Source: Verrucomicrobiota bacterium
Lineage (GTDB): Bacteria; Verrucomicrobiota; Verrucomicrobiia; Opitutales; Opitutaceae
Assembly: GCA_030605125.1 (NCBI GenBank)
Contig: JAUWBD010000029.1
Location: 1 to 34,995 of the forward strand
Reading direction: 5' to 3'
DNA: 34,995 bases
This document shows, one piece after another, positions 9,820-17,000 of this stretch. The notes under the pieces were generated by a model. It worked only from the letters and a program-made list of their open reading frames with translations, ran no database searches and was not told the origin of the DNA. Made by a program: the position numbers and the translations under genes. How positions within the stretch are numbered: position 1 is the first letter of the stretch; each line of letters opens with the position of its first letter.

Positions 9820-10554
9820 TCAGGCGTGCCGGCGGCGGCGCGAGGCGGCGAAGCCGAGGGCGCCGAGACCGGCGAGGGCGGCGAAGGCGGAGGGCTCGGG
9901 GATCGGGGTGGCGGACAGGGTGACCATGTCGAAACGCCAGGTGCCGGAGGACGCATAGGTGCTCGACGTGTTGGACGCGACCAAGCTGGTGCCGGGGCCG
10001 TTGGAGGTGGTCACGCGGAAGGCGACGAGCTCATTGTCGAAGATGGCGGGATCGGTGATGATGACGGTGCGACCCTTGAACCAAGTGTCGCCCGCATTGC
10101 CATCGAAGTAGGAGCCGGCGTTTAGCCAGTTGGTGCCGTCAACGGTGTATTGGACCTGCTCGTAGCGGCTGGAGGTGTTGCTGTGGCGAAGGTCGAAGGA
10201 GAAGGTGAAGCTTTCGTAGGCGGCGGAGGTAAAGCCGACGGTGGAAATGGCAAATTGGACGCCGGCGGCGCCCGCATTGGTGCCGGAACCGTAGGTCAGG
10301 GTTTGCCAGCCGTAGTTCGGCGGCGAGCCGGCGGTGGTGTCGGACGAACCACCGTTGGAGATGCCGCTGCCGCTGGTGCCAGTCGCGCCGCCAAAGAGCG
10401 AGGCGGTGCCGAAGCCCGTGGAGGGAGCGGGGGAGTTCCAGTTGAACGAGGCGGCGTCGGTGGTGTTAAAATTCCATTGGGTGATCGTGACGGCCGAGGC
10501 GGCGGAGACGAAGGTGGCCGCGGCGGCGGCGAGGGTGAGGAGGGTCTTTTTCAT
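9820..10554 (-). CDS. PEP-CTERM sorting-domain exported protein
   Basis: A 244-residue protein starting at ATG 10554. It has a signal peptide (MKKTLLTLAAAAATFVSAASA, cleavage near residue 21), a low-complexity Ser/Gly/Thr-rich region (about 35-85), and a beta-rich domain with blocks FTFSFDLRHSNTSSRYEQV and WRFDMVTLSA. The C-terminus has the full PEP-CTERM tripartite signal: PEP motif in TPIPEPSAF, a hydrophobic helix (AALAGLGALGFAA) and a basic RRRR end. Such proteins are exported and processed by exosortase, often in exopolysaccharide-producing Gram-negative bacteria. The body may be a carbohydrate-binding-like sandwich, but no specific function can be assigned. Its own terminator lies directly downstream. 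Confidence 0.9.
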   Translation of the reverse strand: MKKTLLTLAAAAATFVSAASAVTITQWNFNTTDAASFNWNSPAPSTGFGTASLFGGATGTSGSGISNGGSSDTTAGSPPNYGWQTLTYGSGTNAGAAGVQFAISTVGFTSAAYESFTFSFDLRHSNTSSRYEQVQYTVDGTNWLNAGSYFDGNAGDTWFKGRTVIITDPAIFDNELVAFRVTTSNGPGTSLVASNTSSTYASSGTWRFDMVTLSATPIPEPSAFAALAGLGALGFAASRRRRHA

Positions 10555-10654
10555 GCGGATGGGAAGTTGAACGTCCTCGATGATGCGGGCCCGGTGTGAC
10601 GGTTTTCCGGCCGGGGAGTGACGTTTTGGTTAAGGCAGCTTCGGCGACGGCGGA

Positions 10655-12454
10655 TCACCTCCACCAGGCGCGGAGGGGCGCGAGGTCCTGCTCGCGCTCG
10701 GCGCCGGGGTTCTTGCCCTTGCCCTCGGTCCAGCGGTTGGGCGCGCCGAAGGTGCTGCTGGTCGCGTCGCCGTAGGCGGGGGAGGAGGGCGTGATGTCGG
10801 GCGCGGGGTTGGCGCGCAGGAGCATGACTTCGCGGCTGTTGATGCCGGAGAGGGGCGGCACGCCTTCGCCGGTCCAGTCCATGAGGAGGCGATTGTCGCG
10901 GTCGCGCAGGCGGACCTGGAAATCCTCGTTGGTGCCGTGCTCGTCGCTGATCGGGTGGCCGGAGGCGACGAGCGTGTCGTCGCCGGTCCAGAGGTGCAGC
11001 CACCAGCCGTCGGCGCCGCGGCGGGGATCGAAGGCGAGGCGAGAATCCGAAACGACGACACGCCCGCGCTCGTCGCGCAGTTCGCGCTCGGTGGCGAGGG
11101 TGAGGATGGCGCCGCGGGGCAGGGCGGCGAGAGCGGGTGCGTCGGCGAAGGTCAAGGTGCCGCGCGCGCCGGCCTGGCGCCAGTCGAGCGAGGCGCCGCG
11201 GAGATCGAGGACGGGGGCGAGGTCGTCCTCGGCGGGCGCGATGATGATGAACTCGAGCCAGGTGCCGCCGTTGCCGGTGACGCGTCCGAGGCGGAGGTCG
11301 CGCGCGTCGGGGCCGGCGGCGGCGTGGTCGTCGGCGCCGAGCCAGCGGCCGGCGCGCACGGCGTTGACCTCGTTGAGGAGGAGGGCCGGAGGGCCGGCGA
11401 GAGGGGCGGGCTCGGGCGGGGCGGGGGCGGTCTCGGCGGGCGGAAGGAGCGGGAGCGCCTCGACGACGAGCGGGCCGGCGGGGAGGAAAGCGGCGAGGGG
11501 CAGGCGGAGGACGTCGCGGCCCTCGTTGGTGAGGAGGAGCGTGTCGGAGTCGAGCCAGGCGAGGCCCTCGCATTGGCCGGCGGTGAAGGGCGCGAAGGCG
11601 GCGGTGGCGGGCGGCGACCAGAAGTCGTGGCCGGGGGCGGGGCGGGTGAAGAGCCAGGCGCCGCGGTAGGTGAGGAGGGCGAGGTGTAGTTGATTTCTAG
11701 ATACGGCGGCGTCGGTGACGGGCGAGCCGGCGTGGAAGCGGGCGAGGGGTGCGAGGGCCTGGGGCGGGGCGGCGGGGTCGAGGTGGGCGAAGCGGTAGAG
11801 GGTGGTCCAGCCGTCGGCGCGGTGTTTGGAGAAAAGGTGGAGGGCGTCGTCGAACCAGGCGAGGGCCTCGGCGTCGTGGCGGGGGACGAGGTGGGGAAAG
11901 GTGGTTTGATCGGCGTAGCCGAAGGGGATGCGAACGGGCTCGGGCGCGGGGGAAGGCCCGGGCGAGGCGAGGGCGGGCTCGGGCCAGAGGTAGAGGGCGA
12001 GGTCGCGACGTTGGTTGGCGTTGTTGCCGATGTCGCCGATGACGAGGCGGCCGTCGGGCAGGGAGGCGAGGGCTTCCCAGTCGGTGTTGCGGGCGGCGGG
12101 GAGCGTGAAGCCCTCGGGCGGGCCGACGGGCGCGCCGGAGGCGTCGAGGGCGAAGAGGACGGGTTGGCCGCCGGAGTCGTTGAGCGACCAGAAGACGCCG
12201 GGGTGGGCGGGCGAGGCAAGGAGCGCGGAGGACTCGACGAGGGCGGGCGCGCCGAGGCGCCCGATGGGCACGAGCGCGGGCGGCGGCGAGGGCAGGTCGG
12301 CGGGGAGCGCGGCGCGGTGGTGCGCGACGGTGGTGGGCGTCGGCGCGCCCGACGCCGTCGCGAGATAAAGGGGGAAGATTAAGATGAAGGAGGCGAGGCG
12401 GAGGTCGGGCGGGCGGAGGACAACGGAGCGACCGAGGGAGGCGAAGCAGGGCAT
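10655..12454 (-). CDS. Secreted beta-propeller plus lamin-tail-domain protein
   Basis: A 599-residue protein from ATG 12454. A long N-terminus ends in a signal segment (LASFILIFPLYLATASGA, cleavage near residue 36). Residues about 60-340 contain repeated strands typical of a propeller (VFWSLNDSGGQPVLFALDAS, WEALASLPDGRLVIGDIGNN, HDAEALAWFDDALHLFSKH, CEGLAWLDSDTLLLTNEG). Residues about 365-570 look like a lamin-tail domain: LLLNEVNA at its start and WLEFIII in the position where LTD proteins have W-V-E-L. The end GINSREVMLLRANP, with Ser/Pro-rich stretches, fits surface or secreted proteins of this phylum. No catalytic residues can be assigned. It follows the pseudopilin gene in the same direction after a hairpin. 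Confidence 0.82.
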   Translation of the reverse strand: MPCFASLGRSVVLRPPDLRLASFILIFPLYLATASGAPTPTTVAHHRAALPADLPSPPPALVPIGRLGAPALVESSALLASPAHPGVFWSLNDSGGQPVLFALDASGAPVGPPEGFTLPAARNTDWEALASLPDGRLVIGDIGNNANQRRDLALYLWPEPALASPGPSPAPEPVRIPFGYADQTTFPHLVPRHDAEALAWFDDALHLFSKHRADGWTTLYRFAHLDPAAPPQALAPLARFHAGSPVTDAAVSRNQLHLALLTYRGAWLFTRPAPGHDFWSPPATAAFAPFTAGQCEGLAWLDSDTLLLTNEGRDVLRLPLAAFLPAGPLVVEALPLLPPAETAPAPPEPAPLAGPPALLLNEVNAVRAGRWLGADDHAAAGPDARDLRLGRVTGNGGTWLEFIIIAPAEDDLAPVLDLRGASLDWRQAGARGTLTFADAPALAALPRGAILTLATERELRDERGRVVVSDSRLAFDPRRGADGWWLHLWTGDDTLVASGHPISDEHGTNEDFQVRLRDRDNRLLMDWTGEGVPPLSGINSREVMLLRANPAPDITPSSPAYGDATSSTFGAPNRWTEGKGKNPGAEREQDLAPLRAWWR

Positions 12455-12483
12455 GGGGAGGACGGCGGTTCTGAAACAGGGAA

Positions 12484-12506
12484 GCCGCGCCCGAGGTGGG
12501 CGCGGC
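12484..12506 (-). terminator. GC-rich hairpin after pseudopilin gene, probable terminator
   Basis: GCCGCGCCC and GGGCGCGGC form a perfect 9-bp stem with a 5-nt loop. It lies in the 120-bp gap between the pseudopilin stop and the next minus-strand start. The T-tract following it on the minus strand is broken (TTCCCTGTTT), so termination may be partial. Confidence 0.5.
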
Positions 12507-12574
12507 GGGGGGATTGGCGGGAAATGCGGGCGGACGTTGGCGGGTTCGGGACCCGGGGGGCGGGCGCGGCGGGA

Positions 12575-13339
12575 TCAGTCGATGCCGGAGAAGAAGACGA
12601 TGGTGTTGTTGACGTCGTTTCCGGTGTAGATCTCGGCGCTGGGGTAGGTGCGCACGGAGCCGTCGAGGAAGATCATGCTCACGCGACCGTTGTAGCGATA
12701 GCTGACGTGGCGGGAGTGACCGTAGGCGCGTCCGGATTGGTTGTCGGCGGTCTCGGCCGGGGTGCCGTCGTTCGGATTGGAGCGGGTTTCAAAAAGGTAA
12801 ACGGTGTTCGCGGGATTGGGGAAACGGGTGATCGGGTGGCGGATGGCGGAGGGGAGGTCGGCGCCGCCGCTGCGCGAGGTGTGCAGCTGAGAGTTGAGCG
12901 TGTAGGAGAAGCAGGGGTTGCCGGCTTTGCGGGCGGCGGTGAATTCGGCGCGCGGATCGCGGTGGATGGTGTCGTCAGCGTAGAGGCGAGCCTGCTCGCC
13001 GGCGGTGGCGAGATCGCGGAGGGGGCGTTCGGAAACGTAGGGCGGGAGGGCGTTATACCATGCTTGCCGGGCAGCGTCGTTGTCGGTGGAGACCTGGGTC
13101 CAGGTGGGCCGGTCGGCAGGACCGCGAAGGGGGAGGAGATTTCGGTTTTCGCCGGCGTAGAGGTGGAGGGCTGTGCCCCACTGGCGAAGGTTGGAGACGG
13201 ACTTGCTCTTCATCGCCGTCTCGCGGACGCGTCCCACGACCGGAATGATGATCGTGGCGAGGATGCCAATGATCGCGATGACGGTGAGAAGCTCGATGAG
13301 CGTGAAGGCGCCGCGGCGGCGGGAGTGCGGAGAAGACAT
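12575..13339 (-). CDS. Type II secretion-type pseudopilin (prepilin N-terminal methylation domain)
   Basis: A 254-residue protein from ATG 13339. The leader MSSPHSRRRGA is followed by FTLIELLTVIAIIGILATII, the classic prepilin helix with Glu at +5. The residue before Phe is Ala rather than the usual Gly, a variant that prepilin peptidase tolerates. The rest has the layout of abundant verrucomicrobial pseudopilin-like proteins, with NLRQWGTALHLYAGENR after the helix and a C-terminal block SYRYNGRVSMIFLDGSVRTYP. Those proteins occur in large families, and most are probably surface structures rather than core secretion components. No assembly genes are nearby, so the machinery is encoded elsewhere. 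Confidence 0.92.
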   Translation of the reverse strand: MSSPHSRRRGAFTLIELLTVIAIIGILATIIIPVVGRVRETAMKSKSVSNLRQWGTALHLYAGENRNLLPLRGPADRPTWTQVSTDNDAARQAWYNALPPYVSERPLRDLATAGEQARLYADDTIHRDPRAEFTAARKAGNPCFSYTLNSQLHTSRSGGADLPSAIRHPITRFPNPANTVYLFETRSNPNDGTPAETADNQSGRAYGHSRHVSYRYNGRVSMIFLDGSVRTYPSAEIYTGNDVNNTIVFFSGID

Positions 13340-13458
13340 GCGCCGAGTCTCGGCGCCGCACGTTACAAACGTCGTGAGACGAGGTGACGAAGCGGTGACT
13401 TATCGGTCGGCGCCGCCGCGGTCGAGGGATGGGCGCGGGATGCGTTTTGGCGTCGAGG

Positions 13459-13986
13459 CTAGCCTGGCTGGTGCGGGTAGATGTTGAGGCGTTTCAGGGT
13501 GCCGGCGGGGTTGAGCTCGCACTCGATGCGCAGGCCGTGCGCGAGGTGGTAGAGGATGGTTTCGTCCTCGTCGCGATCGTCGTGGGTGGGGGCGCCGAAC
13601 AGGCGGCGGAGATCCGCTTCGGTGGTCGCGGGACCAAGGACTTGGCCGGTGGAGAGGTGCGGCGCGCAGTGGCGCAGGCGCGGGTGTTTTGGGTCGTAGG
13701 AATCCGGCGCGATGAGAAAGGCGAGGTAGTCGAGCCCAGCGTCTTCGTCGAATTCCACGCTCAGTCCGAGCGGCGCGTAGAGGAAGTCGTGGCTGTGAGG
13801 CGGAATGGGTGTGTGCCGGTCGGGACGGCCGAAGGCGCGGATGTCGTCGAGCGGCGCGCCAAAGCGCAGGGGGCCGAGGGCGCCGGTGGCGAGGTCGAGC
13901 GTGGGCAGGACCTCGGGCGGAGCGGGCCAGTCGGCGAAGCGCGGCTTGTGGCCGAAGGCGAGAAGGCGGAAGAGAGCGGAGAACAT
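13459..13986 (-). CDS. Conserved-looking protein of unknown function
   Basis: A 175-residue protein from ATG 13986. It starts 34 bp after the stop of the 1989-residue secreted gene and is probably co-transcribed with it. It has no clear signal peptide, though the first 11 residues are hydrophobic (MFSALFRLLAF). Visible blocks are LRFGAPLDDIRAFGRPD, FLYAPLGLSVEFDEDAGLDY and LRRLFGAPTHDDRDEDETIL. The two similar segments (RFGAPxDDIRAFGRP and LRRLFGAPTHDD) suggest an internal repeat like those of small periplasmic or immunity-type proteins. The family was not recognised. Confidence 0.72.
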   Translation of the reverse strand: MFSALFRLLAFGHKPRFADWPAPPEVLPTLDLATGALGPLRFGAPLDDIRAFGRPDRHTPIPPHSHDFLYAPLGLSVEFDEDAGLDYLAFLIAPDSYDPKHPRLRHCAPHLSTGQVLGPATTEADLRRLFGAPTHDDRDEDETILYHLAHGLRIECELNPAGTLKRLNIYPHQPG

Positions 13987-14020
13987 GAGGCGCGGCGGGG
14001 CGCGCCCTGCGGCGGCGCGC

Positions 14021-17000
14021 TTATCGTTCTTCCACCCGGAGGCGGAGGAAACGGCGAGGGAAATCCGGGCCGAGGGGAACGGGGTCGAGGACGGTGGTTT
14101 CCTGACCCACTGGGACGGGGTTGGTGGCGATCACGCTCCAGGAGTCGGGGGCGAGGGTGGAGCTGGCTTCGACGCGGTAGTCGAGGTCGGGGCGGTGGCG
14201 CGTGAAGGTGAGGGAGAGGCGGTTGCCGGCGCCAAGGGCGGCGGGCGGCAGGGTGCTGTCGCCGAGGGCGTAGGCGAGGAGGTTGGGCATCGTGGCGCCG
14301 GGCGGGATCGCGGTGGGGGCGCGGTGCCCGGGGGCGGGCGGGTTGGCGAGGCCGGCCATCCACGTGTCGTAGCTCGTGGGCGTGGCGGGGGCGTTGTAGA
14401 GCGCGGTGATTTCGGTCGGCGTGAGCGCGCGGCGGTAGATGCGCAGGTCGTCGATCTGGCCGGCCCAGCCGTTGTAGCCGTTGCTCGTGTCGCCGATGGC
14501 GAGCAGGCGCGGGGTGCGCCCGCCGTTGCCGGTGTTCCATTGGACGAAGTTCGTGCCGCCGTTGACGTAGAGGCGCGCGCGCCAGAGGCCGGCGGCGCCG
14601 TCGTGGTAGTTGACCAGCGTGACGAGGTGCCATTGGCCGTCGTTGAGCGTGGTCTGGAGCGCGGCGCTCGGCGTGCCGCCGGAGAGACCCTGGACGCGCG
14701 AGGGCGAGTTGTCGGAGGTCCAGAGGCGGTATTGCGAATTCCAGTTTTCGTCGGCGTGGCCGTTTTTGCTGAGGATGGTGCGGTAGCTCATCGCCGTGGT
14801 GGTGCGCACCCAGACGGAGATGGTGAAGGCGTCGGCGCGGGGATCGAAGTCGAGGTCGCCCTGGTTGGCGGGGAAGAAGGGGGCGATCTCGGAGAGGTCG
14901 GTCGCACCGTAGGCGCCGCCGAAGCGGCCGTGGGGGGACCAGGTGGGGGCGCGGTTGATGGGGAAACCGGCGGGGATGCTGGGCAGGTCGGTGGTGTGGT
15001 CGTTGCCGGCGGGCGAGCTGTCCCAGATGCGCGAGCCGGAGCCTTCGTCGAAGGTGTAGTGGAGGACGAGGTCGGGATCGGTCGCGAAGCCGCCGATCGG
15101 GCGGACGTTGAGCGTGAGGGCGCGGAGGGCCTGGCCGGAATCGTCGGCGACGCGCACGGTGAACGCGGCGCGGGCGGGCGCCGTAGGGGTGCCGTGGATA
15201 CGGCCGTCGGCGGAGAGGGCGAGGCCGCGGGGCAGCGTGCCGGAGGAGAGGCTCCAGACGCGCGGGCCCACGCCGCCGGCGGCGGAGAGCGCGTGGTCGT
15301 AGGCGCGGCCGACGGTGAAGACCGGCAGCGCGGCGGTGGTGACGGCGAGCGCGGGGTTGATCGCGATCTGCGCGGAGTCGGATACGGCTTCGCCGGCGCT
15401 GTTCGTGATGCGAACATGGTAGGGGCCGGCGTCGGCGAGGGAGACGGAGGGGATCTCGAGGAAGGGAGAGTCGGCGCCGACGGGGGTGGCGTCGCGGAAC
15501 CATTGGTAGGCGAAGGGGCCGGTGCCGGCGATGGCGACGTGGAGCGTGAGGGTGTTGCCGACGGCGAGGGTTTGAGCGGCCGGCGGAGTGAGGACGGTGG
15601 GCGAGACCGTGCCGGACGGGGGCGGCGCGGCGAGGGGCGAGCCGGAGTCGTCGCGGTAGTCGAGGGTGCGGAGGTAGGCGAGCAGGTCGGCGCGGTCGCC
15701 GGCGGAGAGGGTGGTGACGACGCGGTGGGGCGCAGCGGCGGCGAGGTCGTCGGCGTTGGCGACGAGGAGGGCGTTGAGCGAGAGGTCGGCGTCGCCGCGC
15801 AGGATATCGACGGTGTTGGTCGGGCCGGCGGTGAGGGTGGCGTCCACGACGTGCCAGAGCCAGCCGCTGGTCATCCAGTTGTTGTTGGGGAACTGGCGGA
15901 GGACGTTGACGGTTTGCTCGACGCCGTTGATGCGGAGGAGCGCGGTGCCGTTGTTGTATTGGCGCACGTAGCGGAAGGCGAGGCGGGCGGGGCCGCCGTG
16001 CTGGCCGCCGTCGATGCCGGTGAAGCGCACACCCGGGGTGGGGGAGCCGGCGCCGATGCCGACGAAGGTGCCGCCAAGGACGCCGCGGAAGGCGCCGCCG
16101 CCGCCCTGCCAGGCCTCGTCGGTGGCGATGGCGGTGGAGGCGGGGTTGATGCGCTCGGCGTCGGCGGCGAGGCGGAGCTGGCCGGCGGCGTAGGTGAACA
16201 CCTCGTCGAGGGTGGCGGCCTGGCCGTGGTGGAGGTAGGTCGGGGAGGCGTGGAGGCCGTGGAGGGTGGGCGTGTCGATGCCGGCGAGGGCGCCGCCGAG
16301 GCGGAGGCCGGAGAGGGCGGAGAGCGTGCCGACGTCGTGTAGCGGCCGGGTGGATACGGGGCCGCGGACGCCGTGTGTGAGGCCGGGGCCGGAGTGGCAG
16401 GAGGCGCAGTCGAGGGCGTGGAAGACGTCGCGGCCGCGGAGGGCGGCGGCGGGGAGGGTGCCGTCGGGGTTGCGGTGGGGGCTGCGGGGCGTGGTGGCGG
16501 GGCCGAGGGAGGCGACGTAGGCGGCGAGGGCGTCGAGCTCGGGGGAGAGGCCGGTCTTGCCGGAGGCGGGCGAGGGGTGGAGGGCGGCGAATTGCTGCGG
16601 GTTGAGGGGCAGGAAGCCGGAGCCGCCGAAGGGGCCGCGGATGTCGTGTTCGAAGTCCTGGATCTCGTCGAAGTTGGCCGACCAGTGGACGTTGCCGTGG
16701 CCGAGGCCGGAGCGGCCGCGGAGGTCGGTGCTGCGGCGCAGGCCCTCGCCGCGGCCGGTGAAGTCCCAGGTGCGGCCGTCGTGGCCGCCGTCGAGGTGGC
16801 AGGTGGCGCAGGAGATGTAGCCGTCGGCCGACATGCGGGTGTCGGCGGCGTTGTAGAAGATCCGTTTGCCGAGGAGGACGTCGGGCGCGAGGGACTCGAC
16901 GGCGACAGTGGGCGTGGTGGCGAGGAGGGGGAGGGTGGTGCGGTTCTCGAGGAGCAGGGGGAAGGCGTCGCGGACGGTGACGGTGCGGCCCATGAAGTCG

